Shown: piece after piece, positions 11,366 through 23,251 of the stretch | Layout: each line of letters begins with the position of its first letter | Numbering within the stretch: position 1 is the first letter of the stretch | From: Nymphalis io | Lineage: Eukaryota; Arthropoda; Insecta; Lepidoptera; Nymphalidae | DNA: 64,000 nucleotides | Reading direction: 5' to 3' | Assembly: GCF_905147045.1 (NCBI RefSeq) | Contig: NC_065913.1 | Span: 9,138,501-9,202,500 of the forward strand | Notes under the pieces: generated by a model | Seen by the model: only the letters and a program-made list of their open reading frames with translations | What the model was told of the DNA's origin: nothing | Database searches by the model: none | Translations under genes and position numbers: made by a program

Positions 11366-11635
11366 ATATCAGAACTAGTCCAATCGTCGCAAGCTTCGGA
11401 GAATAATCGAAAGAACGCAAGGAGACAGAACAAGAATATCCTCCAGGACATCGCCAACGTGAAGAACAGCCTCACGAACACATCGGACACGAAGTGCACG
11501 AACGTGTATATGTCGGACGACGGGAGCAAGTACAGCGACGCGCACGTGTCGAGCGACACGCAGGACAAGTGCATGTGTGACGACCTGGTGTTCCTCGAAG
11601 ACCCAAACGACCCTAGACGCTGTATATACTTTCAG
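11366..11635 (+). CDS. Probable 90-codon exon of unknown content in the GTPBP2 locus
   Basis: An open segment of exactly 90 codons is bounded by ttacag (acceptor) and gtgagc (donor), phase 0 at both ends, so it would join in frame with the exons at 10641-10870 and 12691-12818. It is hydrophilic and low-complexity (SSQASENNRKNARRQNKN, SDTKCTNVYMSDDGS), with a short C-terminal part LEDPNDPRRCIYFQ. It does not resemble domain III of GTPBP2, which should lie here. It resembles in style the Asn/Lys/Asp-rich N-terminal exons of the same gene at 50-51 kb. It could be a lineage-specific insertion or an exon of another gene. Confidence 0.5.
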
Positions 11636-12007
11636 GTGAGCAGAAAACTCTACTCGTTTTTAAAAGATTAGCAAACCTTAGATATGCGATTCTACGCGAT
11701 TCGCTACCAGCTCTGCTGTATTGTACACCACAAACACTTCTCGATCAATATATCTCTATATATAACACGACACTGTTACACTTAAACACTTATATACACT
11801 TTAGTTTTACTTACAAAGTTCCGATAACAACTTCACAGATAACCAAAAGGCTAAATTTTTCGCGAATCCATAGTCAATACCACAGAATATTAAGATTTCG
11901 ACCAAATTTCAAGGTCAAAGTTCCTTATATACTCTACTTGCTATTGGAATCGACTATAGACTTGTATATGTTTGCACAGCACATTGTGTGTGTGTGTGTT
12001 TTTTTAT

Positions 12008-12235
12008 CCGTAACAGCACGTGAATGTCCTACTGCTGGGCTAAAGGCCTCCTCTCCCTTTTTTGAGGAGAAGGTTTGGAGCTTATTCCACCACGCTGCTC
12101 CAGTGCGGTTTGGTAAATACACATGTGGCAGAATTTCAGTGAAATTAGACACATGCAGGTTTCCTCACGATGTTTTCCTTCGTCGTAAAGTACGAGATGA
12201 ATTATAATCACAAATTAAGTACATGAAAATTCAGA
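12008..12235 (-). repeat. SINE family B, head missing
   Basis: Reverse-oriented copy of a SINE with the body blocks gcctcctctccc, ggagaaggtttggagc, cacatgtggcagaatttcag and cacgatgttttccttc. The tRNA-like head is cut off at the right end. The sequence between 12236 and 12399 holds nothing I recognise. Confidence 0.7.
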
Positions 12236-12399
12236 CGGCCATTATCGAGGTAACGAATACATACATCAAACTCACTTTGCGGAATGGAATTAAATAGTTT
12301 AATTTTGGTATAATTTGTGGTGTTGCGTAAAATACTTAAGTATGATAATGATATTTATTTTTTTATGTTATATTCCTGTTTAGCGGTAGAATATCTAAT

Positions 12400-12668
12400 G
12401 AGTGGGTGGTACCTACCCAGGCGGGTTTGCACAATGCCCTTACCACCAGTTACCACACACACTTATAATATATTCTGCCGCCAAACAGCAATAGCATTGT
12501 TGTTGGTGAGTAAAACAGTGTAACTACAGGCACGAGGGACATAACATCTTAGTTCCCAAGGTTGGTGACGCATTGGTGATGTAAGCGATGGTTAATATTT
12601 ATTGCGGTGTCAATGTCTATGGGCGGTGGTGACCACTTACCATCGGGTTGCTCATCTCATCGCTGACC
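12400..12668 (+). repeat. Interspersed repeat D
   Basis: Nearly complete copy starting gagtgggtggtacctaccca, with caggcacgagggacataaca and ggtgaccacttaccatc. It ends just before the acceptor of the exon at 12691. Confidence 0.7.
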
Positions 12669-12690
12669 ACGGATATATTTTTCGCTTTAG

Positions 12691-12818
12691 GGTATAATGT
12701 CTCCGAACAACGTGCTGAGGGCGGGCGAGGGGGCCTCCGTGCTGTTCAGGTTCGCCCGCTGTCCGGAGTACCTCGTGCGGGGCCGCCGGCTGCTGTTCAC
12801 GGCGGGGCTGGGGACCAG
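12691..12818 (+). CDS. GTPBP2: GTPBP2-type exon (domain III)
   Basis: It encodes GIMSPNNVLRAGEGASVLFR and FARCPEYLVRGRRLLFTAG, matching family residues KIHAKDKLRTGEKAVVRFRF and LKHPEYLKVGAKLLFREG. The acceptor is gctttag and the donor is gtaccg after AG. The next exon, with the final residues of the protein, is not found downstream. The family segment that normally precedes it (about 40 residues of domain III) is missing between this exon and 10870. A right-arm counterpart would lie just beyond position 64000, because the flanking homology runs off the window there. Confidence 0.8.
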
Positions 12819-12894
12819 GTACCGCTCAACGAACCCAACGATAACTTCTAATTACAGTTGAATTGTTGAGCCAATAAAGTATATCGTCAGCTCA

Positions 12895-14640
12895 GTGTTG
12901 GTATCCGAGATCGCTAGCTCCACTGACTTTCACACATTTAATTTATAAGTGTTCGGTGAAGGAAATCCATGCATCGAAGCAGGTTGTGGAATAAGCTCAA
13001 ACCTTGTCCTGAGAAGGAGAGGTTTTAGCCCAGCTGTGGGACATTTATATACTGTAACTGTTTTGAATCATGTTGGAATAAGTTTTGTTCTTAAGAAGAG
13101 ATATCTTCGACCAACAGACACTTTTGTACTTTACTAGCAAAACCCGGTAGGTGACTGTTAATGTGGTACAGTGCCATCTAGCGGCGTTACAACGAAGTGG
13201 ATATTATAAAATCATCCATGAGACATACATCTAAATTTCAACTATGATGGTGATTCAAACGGTCCGAACTCTATTAATCACAAACAGATACACAAACAGC
13301 CATTTTTATATATTAACGAAATTGTTTTGTTACAGAGCCATCGGCCGGGTCACGCAAACCTTCCCGTACATACCATGAATTCTATAGAACACGGCTCCAA
13401 TGCAAAATTCGAGATCTCTCTTGAATATTCTAGATAAATTAAATATATTAATTGTATCTGTAACCAGTTTTCTTGTCGTGTTCACTTCATGATTGCTTGG
13501 GGGGCGTTTCGCCTTGCGGATTAAATTACAAAAAACGACAAACGATGATGGTATTTTTATGTTACATAAAAACAGTGTTGCCAACCTCTTAGAAGCATCC
13601 TCCTGACGGATGAATTGAAACAAATACAAAATACATTTATAATATGATGTTAAAAAAAAAGCAAATCAAGTACTGCAAGTAGCATTAGTAAACTTGAAAT
13701 ATACTCAATTAAATGAAGCTGAAGAGTTAATCCCCGGAGAGAATTTCTTTAAAAAATGTTCCTCCTAAAAAATGTCTGACCTGAAAATATCCTATTTGAT
13801 TTCATCTGACATAGCCCTATTTAGGGGGAAAACCCCCAAGTTGGCAACACTGTATAAAAAAAATGTGGACCATCCATATAAACTTTCATATATTTAACAC
13901 TAGTGGACAAATTTTTAATAAACCATCATATGTGATCGAGCAAATTTTCACTCATAGCTCATTTTTATTCAGTCAGTTAATTAATCAGTGTCAGAGTTTT
14001 TATTACGTATATAATATACATGCAAAACGTCTATGCTTATGTATAAATAATATTGCAATATATAAAGGCTTATATATATATATATATATGAAAGTATAAT
14101 ATGGAACTAATGGCTTCTTATGTATGTACACACATACATCCAATTTCTAGTTAATATTAAATAATTATATGACTAGATTTATGGAATAACGTACATACAC
14201 AATAGATATTACATCTTGGTTCCCAATGTTGGTGGCACATTGACAATATAAATGATGGTTAATATTTCTCAAAACGCCAATGACGCGGTGGAGAATTACC
14301 ACCAAAATTTCATTTGAAATTAAAAAAGAGAAACAGAAATCGCAACAGTAAAAGGTTATGTCTTTATATTTGAAAATATGTACATTCAAAAACATTAAAT
14401 TCTTAGTTATACCATGTTTGCATATCTACCCTTCCGTGACGCCACGGTGACACGACTATGATAATCTTATCGTATGTTAAATTGTTATAATAATAACTTA
14501 TTTAGAAGTTAGTTGACTTAAAATTTCAAATAAACTGAGATTTAAATTAAATATTCTTATTTAAAATCAAAATAGCACTATGTACGTGTTAATATTGTAT
14601 TTAATACACCTTTTACAATTAGTTGAAATGTATATTTATC
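12895..14640 (+). repeat. Left arm of inverted duplication, block 2
   Basis: The whole segment recurs inverted at 62272-64000. Part of it (14280-14640) recurs again, inverted, at 45863-46010 plus 40549-40780. It includes a decayed SINE-B piece (12955-13060), a decayed repeat-D piece (14195-14320) and a TA run at 14072-14088. Copies differ by substitutions and small indels. I see no gene; short open frames here are AT-rich chance frames. Between 14640 and 14800 there is nothing to report. Confidence 0.85.
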
Positions 14641-14799
14641 TTCTTTGCAAATATTGATATTTGAGTATCAAGTAGATGGTTAATATTTGTCTCTGGTCAG
14701 ACACTCTCTGTCCAATAAAAAATAATTTATTATAAGGGAAATGGTAAATGGGGTGGTTGAGATGATAATCTATTCTCTTCAAAGTCCTCGTATAATTAT

Positions 14800-15172
14800 G
14801 ACTGCCTCGTTGGTCTAGTGGCTTGATGTAAGGCAGACCCCCTCCAGGTCAATTCCCAGGTCGGGCAAATAAAAAAAGCTATTGGGTTTGTCTGTCAGAA
14901 AATTCTGAGTAGCAGCCCGGAGTCTGGAAGTTGGAAATGTGTACACTCCCGTGCCTCGGAAAGCACTTAAAGCTGATGGTCCTGCGCCTGAACTCTTTCC
15001 GGTCGTATCGGATTGCCGTCCCATCGGATTATGAGAGATAGGGAATAGGGAGTGCACCTGTGTTTGCGCACACACTTGTGCACTATAATATCTCCTGAGT
15101 ATTTGGCTAATCAATCTTGAGATTGGCCGCCGTAGCCGAAATCGGTCTGGAGGACATTATTATTATAATTCA
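14800..15172 (+). repeat. SINE family C
   Basis: tRNA-like head with cgttggtctagtggcttgat (A-box region). The body contains cagcccggagtctggaagtt and ttgagattggccgccgtag. The tail is cattattattat. It is a second copy of the SINE bounded by target-site duplications at 35163-35543. Confidence 0.8.
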
Positions 15173-15178
15173 ATTATA

Positions 15179-16130
15179 GATTAAAAGAGTCAATTAGTTT
15201 CAGTTAGGATTACAGTGTTAATGTACCAGGAGATCATAAACAGTGTGTCGGTCTCACCGAACGGTTAGATTAAAACTGTAAAACTCCTGGTACATTAACA
15301 CTGTAATCATAACTGAAACTAATTGACTCTTTTAATCTAATCGTTCGGTGAAACCGTCTCACTGTTTATGATCTCCTGGTACATTAACACTGTAATCCTA
15401 ACTGGAACTAATTGACTCTTTTAATCTAATCGTTCGGTGAGACCGACTCACTGTTTATGATCTCCTGGTACATTAACACTGTAATCCTAACTGAAACTAA
15501 TTGACTCTTTTAATCTAATCGTTCGGAGAAACCGTCTCACAGTTTATGTTCTCCTGGTACATTAACAACGTAATCCTAATTCTAAATCTTTGAAACTAAT
15601 AATAATAATATCCTGGGACATTTTTCACACACGGCCATCTGATCCCAAATTAAGCTTGTACAGAACTCGTGCTATGGAAACCTGACAACTGATATACTAC
15701 ATATGCTACTTTTCTTTTGTAAATACATACTTATACAGAAAATTACACTCAGACTCAGGACAAACAGACATGTTCATGCACACAAATGTCTGTCCTGGGT
15801 GGGAATCGAAACCACAACCTTCGGCGTGAAAAGGCAAGTATCTACCAACCGCGCCAAACGTCTAGTCAAAATTAACTCTTTTAATCTAATCGTTCGGTAA
15901 GACCGACTCACTGTTTATGATCTCCTAGTACATTAACACTGTAATCCTAAATGAAACTAATTGACTCTTTTAATCTAATCGTTCGGTGAGACCGACTCAC
16001 TGTTTATGATCTCCTGGTACATTAACACTGTAATCCTAACTGAAACTAATTGACTCTTTTAATCTAATCGTTCGGTGAAACCGTCTCACTGTTTATGTTC
16101 TCCTGGTACATTAACAACGTAATCCTAATT
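15179..16130. repeat. 89-bp satellite array with embedded SINE-A
   Basis: The tandem unit of about 89 bp contains taatcgttcggtgagaccga, ctcctggtacattaacactg and gaaactaattgactctttta. The first unit (15179-15270) is reversed relative to the rest and makes a fold-back with 15284-15337. A SINE-A copy interrupts the array at about 15592-15872. The array continues past the Gypsy insertion at 23612-24070. Confidence 0.85.
15592..15872 (-). repeat. SINE family A inside the satellite
   Basis: Reverse-oriented SINE with ggtgggaatcgaaaccacaa (B-box complement) and tatcctgggacatttttcac at the distal end. Both junctions with satellite sequence recur at 27.35-27.64 kb, so SINE and satellite were amplified together. 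Confidence 0.75.
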
Positions 16131-16249
16131 CTAAATCTTTGAAACTAATGATAATAACATCCTGGGACATTTTTCACACACGGCCATCTGATCCCAAATT
16201 AAGCTTGTACAAAACTCGTGCTATGGAAACCAGACAACTGATATACTAT
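16131..16249 (-). repeat. SINE-A fragment left of the Gypsy insertion
   Basis: Distal part of a SINE-A copy that stops at gatatactat where the LTR starts. The SINE resumes at 23517 as ctacatatactac. Confidence 0.75.
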
Positions 16250-16496
16250 TGTTATAAATCAAACAATTATTAAAATAAAAAAAAGATTTATTTGGCCTTC
16301 GGCCTCAAGTACATACACAATTTATGACTTTAAACAAACATAAAATAATTAGTAATTTAATTAAATCGGTAATTATTCGGGCAGAGCTTCCGCACACTTC
16401 AAAAGTTAACGTAATAATGAGCTCTTATCGCCAACATCTCGTCTTTTATAGGCAGGTGTGGTGTTGCTGAATTAAAATATTAGTCTTCCTCCAACA
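16250..16496 (-). repeat. 3' LTR of the Gypsy element
   Basis: Nearly identical to 23270-23516. It includes an aataaa on the plus strand and a ggccttcggcctc palindrome. The Gypsy reading frame may end inside its first bases (see 16480-16604). Confidence 0.85.
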
Positions 16497-16604
16497 CGGC
16501 CTCTCCTGACGGGGCTGCGTCCCTGAAGCCCTCAGATGAACTTGTGGATGGACCGGTAACACCCACAACATCGGATAACTGCTCAGCATTGTCATCATTG
16601 GTTT
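16480..16604 (-). CDS. Candidate terminal exon of the Gypsy pol, ending in the LTR
   Basis: Behind a good acceptor (tttcctcag on the minus strand), an open frame encodes ETNDDNAEQLSDVVG through AVLEED and stops at TAA at 16480-16482, a few codons into the 3' LTR. A matching donor (GAAG followed by GTATTT) ends the integrase C-terminal frame at 17010. Splicing would join them in frame across a 405-bp intron. The acidic tail and the position at the polypurine end make this plausible, but there is no transcript evidence. Confidence 0.4.
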
Positions 16605-16971
16605 CTGAGGAAATAAACACACAAAGATCCATCATTAGTCACGTCTGTTCTATTACTCAACAAGGCATATATTTGTATATTTGTCAACTACACAAGTCAG
16701 TTTGAATAGACTACATAGGTTTTACACAGGTCTGTTCCCACGCAACCGAATACCTCGCACAAAGTCGTTTGTACGAACAGGTTTTACATCAGTCTATAGT
16801 AGGTCACCCCAGATACCTATACATCATGGATTTACACAGGTCTGTTGTCAGCTGCGCAACTGACTCACCCCAGAAACCATTGTGGTCAACCAAATACCGT
16901 GCGCCCAGGTTTTACATGGGTCTTTTCCACTAGAACGTCTCACATTTACATGCCACAATAAATAAATAAAG
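16605..16971. other. Putative intron or 3' region of the Gypsy element with short repeats
   Basis: The motif ggttttacacaggtctgtt and variants of it occur four times, at about 16716, 16780, 16830 and 16906, separated by 50 to 75 bases of different sequence. No open frame of note. Confidence 0.5.
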
Positions 16972-18763
16972 TCAAGACAAATAACAACTCATGCACAACA
17001 AGTAAATACCTTCAAAAAATGCAGCACAAGTTTCAGGTGTCCATTCACCCTTCCATAAAACCATATATGTTGCAGCTACCTGAGTAGTTTTGCCATAGGC
17101 ACCAGCCAACAATTGGACTTCGTATCTATCATTAGGGAGCGCCTTCGTTACTTTATAAGGGCCTCTCATACCAATATCAAGTTTCCCGGTGCTTTGAGAA
17201 TTCTTGATCAAGTAAACCAAGTCATTTACTTGATACATTTTAGGAGGTTTTCTATTTTTATTAACATAAGCATCTTGTTTGTTTCTATTATCGCGAATAA
17301 GCTCTTCAGCTCGTTGCCTTTTTAATTCGCGAGTCGCGTCGCGATTTAGATTTGAACCTTCGTAGGTTATGTCTAATCAAGCTATTTATTAACGGAGTAG
17401 TCGAATCGGTGCCAATGAGAAGATTAAGTGCCGGGTATTGGATTGTCTTATGTTTAGTGATATTTAATACTAGTTGTAATTTCCACAATAATTTTGACCA
17501 ATCATTTTTATTATAATTTACTTCAACCCTTATCATATTAAGTACTGTGCGGCAGTAACGTTCAACTTGGCCGTTTTCTTGGTGCATTTCGGGAGTAATA
17601 AAATGCACTTCGACACCGTAACCAGATATCCAGTTAATAAATTCGTAATTATCAAACTTACGACTTCTATCGCACACTAGCTTTTTAAAAGTACCGAACA
17701 GCGATATAATTTGAGTTATTACACGCTTTAGCTCACTACTATCTTGGCGTGTTAACGCGAACAGTAAACAATATTTTGTATATGCGTCAATTATAATGAG
17801 TACGTGTTTATGACCATCGCTATCTCTCAGCGGCCCGAGTACGTCGGGGTGTATCACGTCTAATGGTACCGAATCTTTTTGCCACGAAGATATAGGTTGT
17901 AAAGGTGCTCGGGGAGTTTGTTTATGAGAAATACAAATAACGCAGTGTGTGAAATATTTCGCGACAAATCGTCTTATACCGGGGAACCAAAAGTGCCGTA
18001 AGATCAGATCAATCGTCTTGTCTATACCGATGTGTTCATGCTCATCGTGGAAAACGCGTAACAAGCTTAATCTAAATGCTTTTGGTACATAACACAAGAA
18101 TCGCGCTTGCTCACCCGTGACGTCGTATTTATAATACAAGAGGTCATTACGTTTTACATAACGCGTGTTATCTAATTCACCGTTATTTAATTTCTCTAAC
18201 AAAGAAATGGTTTCCTCGTCACCTGCTTGTGCCACTTGAGCCCAATTTTGAGGCTTTCGAATGATATCGACAACATTGACCGGGTTTCTGCTTAAATAAT
18301 CGACATGTGACATAAGTATGCCCTTACGATATTCTAGCGAGAAATCCAAATCCTGCATATACATCCACCACCTTGCAACAAAGGGTTGGAGATCCTTTTT
18401 GCGTTGCGTCATTTTTAGCGCATTACAATCTGTGATTATTTTAAAAGTTTTGCCAATTAAATATTGTCTAAAATGTTGCAATGATTTTACTACGGCAAGG
18501 GTCTCCAACTCATAGCTGTTGTATTTGGGCTCCGCGCCGGCAGTTAATTTACTAAAATATACGACAACCCGTCTTTATGTATTTGCATAAGAATACCGCC
18601 ATAGCCAATTGAACTGGCATCAGTATGTAATTCGGTCATTAAGTCAGGGTCGAATATAGCTAGAATTGGTTTATTTGTTAAATAAGAAATTATTTCCTGA
18701 CGTGCGTTTTCATGTTCGTCGGTCCAGTCAAAAATTATTCCCTTCCTAGTTAGGGCTGCAATG
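16972..18763 (-). pseudogene. Gypsy RNase H and integrase, frameshifted
   Basis: This continues the pol frame after the RTE insertion. RNase H shows LHTDASSIGYGG, YELETLAVVK and ITDCNAL with the expected acidic residues. Integrase shows the HDEHEHIGIDKT to HCVIC zinc region, then DVLGPL, VCDRSRKFD and QENGQVERYCR as the three acidic catalytic sites. A GPYKVTKALPNDRYEV GPY/F module lies in 16972-17238. The frame shifts near 18565-18575 and again near 17340-17370. Confidence 0.8.
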
Positions 18764-20669
18764 CGCGCGGTCTTCAATCAATCAATCAACAGCCAATCGT
18801 TGTCCACTGCTGAACATAGGCCTCTCCCAAGGTGCGCCAAAGCTCCCTGTCCTCCGCCTTCCGCATCCAGTTGGTGCCCGCCACCTTCTTAAGGTCGTCG
18901 GTCCACCCGGCTGGAGGGCGCCCTACGCTGCGCTTGCCGATTCGCGGTCTCCACTCTAGGACTCGTCTGCTCCAACGGCCATCGGTCCTACGACATACGT
19001 GACCAGCCCACTGCCACTTCAGCCTGCTAATTTTGCAAGCTATGTCGGTGACTCTGGTTCTTTTCCGGATAATCTCATTTCTGATCTTATCCTTCAAAGA
19101 TAATCCGAGCATAGCTCGCTCCATAGCACGCTGAGCGACTTTGAATTTGTGGACTAGTCCCGCAGTTAGTGTCCACGTTTCGGCAGCGTATGGCACGACA
19201 TGCCTATTGAACATGACCTTGGTCTTGTCCAAGTTCATACCGAGACCGACACACCGGGAAGACTCGCCTAGGCTACGCAGCATTTCGGTGAGTTGTTCCA
19301 GCGACTCTGCTATGATGACGATATCGTCGGCCAATCGAAGGTGTGAGATGTACTCGCCGTTTACATTGACTCCATACCTAGTCCAATCCAGCGTTTTGAA
19401 AACGTCTTCCAACGCGTTGGTGAACAGTTTCGGGGATATTACATCCCCCTGTCTCACCCCTCTGCGCAGTTGGATCGCCTTCGTCTTACAGTCCTGGATG
19501 TGGACAGTAATTGTAGCGGCGTTGTACAGACATCTCAGTACCTCGATATATCTCCAATCGATATGACATCTCTGCAATGAGTCGAGCACTGCCCAGGTTT
19601 CGATGGAGTCGAAGGCTTTCTCGTAGTCCACAAATGCCATACACAGCGGCTGATTGTACTCTTCGGTCTTCTGCACAATCTGCCTAACAGTATGGATGTG
19701 GTCCACGGTGCTGTAGCCTGATCGAAAGCCGGCTTGCTCTGGGGGCTGGAACTCGTCAAGTCGTCTGGCGAGACGGTTCGTGACGACTCTTGAGAACAGC
19801 TTATACACGTGACTCAGGAGGGAGATTGGTCTGTAGTTTTTCAAGAGGGTTTTATCACCTTTCTTGAAAAACAGTACCACCTCACTCCCGCTCCACGTTT
19901 CCGGGGTCTTGCCATGTTGGATGACGGAATTAAAGAGGCTTGCTAGCTCTTTCAGGACCGGAGTCCCGCCTGCCTTAAGCAACTCTGTTGTGATTCCGTC
20001 ATCTCCCGGAGCTTTGTTGTTTTTAAGCTGTTCTAGAGCCGCCCTAATCTCTCCTTGGTCAATGACCGGGAGCTCCTCGGAGTAATGGCGCATAAGAGGG
20101 GTGCGCTGGTCATCAATACTGATTCCCACGGGTTTATCCGATCTTGAAGAGAACAACTGCCCATAAAACCTCTCTACTTCTCCGATAATCTCAGGCCTAG
20201 AGGTAACAACCCCACCATTTTCAGTTTTAAGTTTTGTCAGACGCGGCCTCCCAAACTTGCGAGCGAACACTTTCGATCCCCGATTTTGCTCAATCGCAGC
20301 CTTGATGGCACGGGTATTGGAGCGTCGGAGATCGCGTCGCGTCAGCGTTTTTATTGTTCGGTTTAAGGCCTTATCTGACAAAAACGATGGTAGTTCTCGT
20401 CGTTTTCTCATGAGCTCGAGTGTCTCAGCAGAGAGTTTTGGTGCGTTGTCTCTTCTCTGTGGCGGAAAACACTTGCGGGATGTGTTTTGCAGTATTTTGA
20501 CCAGCGTGTCGGTTCTCTCATCAATGCTGCTTATGGTTTTAAACGCGGTGAATTGATTTTGAAGTTCCATTTGGAACTTTTCGGAGCCTTGAGCAGCTTG
20601 GAGCATGGTAGGTCGGAGAGTAGACCTCATCATTCTCGATCTTTGCTTTCATTCTCGACGCGCGGTCTT
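18764..20669 (-). mobile_element. RTE insertion in the Gypsy pol with 11-bp target duplication
   Basis: The target duplication cgcgcggtctt is at 18764-18774 and 20659-20669. Between them lies a 5'-truncated RTE copy on the minus strand, whose 3' tail is attg repeats next to 18775. Removing insert and one duplication restores the Gypsy frame between HAIKTAR and IAALTRKG. The insertion is therefore younger than the Gypsy element. Confidence 0.9.
18786..20633 (-). pseudogene. RTE reverse transcriptase ORF, truncated and internally deleted
   Basis: An uninterrupted frame of about 615 codons from the connector (AIKAAIEQNRGSKVFARKFG) through RT (FVDYEKAFDSIE, GVRQGDVISPKLF) to GRPPAGWTDDLKKVAGTNW. 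The endonuclease is absent (5' truncation). The active-site box reads LRLADD where relatives have RFADD. About 75 residues of the thumb region are missing in frame after RHVVP. The copy cannot mobilise itself. Confidence 0.8.
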
Positions 20670-23144
20670 AATCGCGTGATTAGATATGTATCTACGAAAA
20701 TACCCAGCGAGGCCTAGGAATTGCCGCACCTGTTTGAAATTATTCGGGGGTGGTGATTTAACTAACGCGTTAATTTTATAAGTGCTCGGCCTAACCTGAC
20801 CATCGCGTATAATCCTACCGAGATATTCGATTTCATTGGTTAGAAAAGTGCATTTCTTTAAGTTGATAGAAAATCCTGCCTCTGTCAAAGTTTTAATTAC
20901 CGAATCTAATATAATAAGGTTTTCGTTAATGCTTTGTGTCAATATAAGTACGTCATCGATATAGACTACAACCTGTACGGCCTCAATTAAGGATTTTAGC
21001 GTTTTAGCAATAGTTTTCTGATAAAAAATCGGTGCATTTGCTAATCCGTAGGGGACCTTACAATATTCGTAGTGGCCTTCCGGGGTAACAAATGCCGTCT
21101 TATGTATAGACTCCTCAGCAACTCTAAGTCGGTGAAACCCAGATACCATATCTAAGGAACCAAACCAGCGAGATTTACCTAATCGGTCTATGTAGTCATT
21201 AATCAACGGTAGGGGATGTCTAGTTTTAACAGTAATCCGATTCAGTGCACGGTAGTCCACCACCATTCTATCAGAACCATCTTTCTTTTTCACCAATAGA
21301 ATTGGGCTAGCGTACTCCGAGTCAGATTCACGAATTATACTTTTATTAAGCAAATCTTTAACTATTTCGCGAACTTTTAATTTTTCATCGTGTGATAATT
21401 TATAGGGTCTATAATACACGGGTACATTAGTTGTCAGTTTAATATGCATTTCACTATCCTTTACAGTTGTGATCGCGGTACCACTTAAAAAGAATTTTGA
21501 ATACTTGGCTAGAATCTCTAATAATCGTTCCCTATCTTTTCCAGACACAGACGTATTTACTTGTTCGGATAAACAAATTGAATTTACTGGCAAAATATTG
21601 CTTTCAATAGGTTCACTACGAATTATACGCTGACAATCACCGGTCCTAACATAAGTTATGCCTTTTCTATTTAACACGTCGGTGCCAATAATTACAGGTA
21701 CATTTAAATTATTATCATCGACGATATAAAAATCAATTTCTATTGTTAAGTCACTGAATTCAACGGGCAACGTTACATATGATTCTGATTTCACTTCCAT
21801 ATCACCTAAGCCACGTAATAATTGATTTGTAGGTCTTAATTGACATGAAAAATGTTTAACAATATTTTTCGACATTAGAGAGACACATGAACCACTATCG
21901 ATCAAAACATCTAACGGGATTCCCGAGATAACAGCAGTTGTTACGTCACGATTTTTATAACTACCCACAAGTTCGCGACAAAAATTAACACCATTATTGT
22001 TTCGTGAACTCGACCGTTCTTTGGCAAAACACATATTCTCGGAATGACCTACTTTTTTACAAAATGTACACTTCAACACATCAACACGAGACGTTGCCGG
22101 TAGCGCGATTGCTCTTTCGTTGTTATTATTATTTGTAATTGTATTCAATCGTTTACTACAATCTACACTTTTATGGCCAAATTGCTTACAATGATAACAT
22201 TTAATTGATTTTGAATCGTTTGAACTGTATTTGCGTTTTAAAAGGTTGCGATTTAAATTATTATTATTAGAGAATTTATCAAACCGACTATAGTTAGTAG
22301 ATATTTTTCTATTTGAATTGTTAGAAGGTTTAACAAAGCTAGACAAAAACTCCACTATAGAATCGGGCGATAATTTAGCGTTAATAGCCATAGCGCGGAT
22401 TTGTGGGTCTACGATTCCACGTATAATAATGGCAGTAAGTAGCTCGTTGCTTAGACCTTTAACTATGCGTAACCTTAAAAGCGATCTACGAGCATATTCG
22501 GCGTATGTGGAGTATTTGTCGGACTCTGTTCGCATAACGTCATAAAGAATATTCGCGACATCGACAGAGCGTGGGCATAAGGCTTTTAATTCTAGTTTGA
22601 AATTGGACCATGTGCGAATATCACTTGTCCATTGGCTAAGCCAGGTACGAGATTCCCCTTTCAGACAATGTCCGATGCGAGCAAGGCATTCTTTGGCGCC
22701 CCATTGGTTCAAAATACGCGCTCTTTCTACCTCATCACACCACGTGTCGAAGTCATGAACACTCGGATCAAAATCGGAGACAAAATATCGATTGGATCTG
22801 ACCTGAGCACAGCTGATAGCGGTCAAGAGCCGCTCGGCAGCATTCGTCACCACATCTTCGGACTGCGATAACCCCGTCTGGCTGGTTTGCGGAGTCGGTG
22901 GCGGCGTAACCACGTGGTCGCGTGGCGGAGTCGGCGCCCCAGGCGTCAATGCGGCTGCTGGTGTGGCGCTTTGCAGCGCGACAGCGCGACTAGTGCCAGC
23001 ACTGACTGATGCACTGGCTTGCGTCTCCACAGACGCACGAGACTGCTCCTCCAAAGCGCGCAGTCTGGTCAGGATCTCTTCCATTGAGTTGGGAGGAGTT
23101 TGTCCTCGACGTCTTCGTTTGTTACGTTTATCGTTGTTCGACAT
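20670..23144 (-). pseudogene. Gypsy gag, protease and reverse transcriptase (5' part of gag-pol)
   Basis: It starts at the ATG 23144, about 125 bases inside the 5' LTR. The first 100 residues are basic then Ser/Thr/Pro-rich. Gag has LSQWTSDIRTW. Two CCHC knuckles follow near residues 313 (CYHCKQFGHKSVDC) and 356 (CTFCKKVGHSENMC). The protease active site is LIDSGSC near residue 413. RT carries YRPYKLSHDEKLK, LDMVSGFHRL and the YIDD box near residue 727. Gag and pol are in a single frame. The frame is broken at 20669 by the RTE insertion. Confidence 0.85.
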
Positions 23145-23251
23145 TACACTGATGGAAGCATTGCCCGAATATTTAAATTACTAAACCGCGTGGGAGGGTA
23201 GAATTAAGTTTCATCTATAGCACCAGAAATGTGTTTGCGGCTATAACAGCC

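Noticed and set aside
13330..13629. 99-codon minus-strand open frame in the left arm
   Set aside because: The right-arm copy does not preserve a matching frame, and the sequence is non-coding in composition.
15780..15870. Possible tRNA gene from the cloverleaf-like head
   Set aside because: The head belongs to SINE-A, is followed by SINE body, and is repeated at many loci. The same applies to SINE-B and SINE-C heads.
18786..20633. Intact 615-codon RTE frame as a possible host gene
   Set aside because: It is flanked by an 11-bp target duplication inside another transposon and lacks the endonuclease, so it is a truncated insertion.
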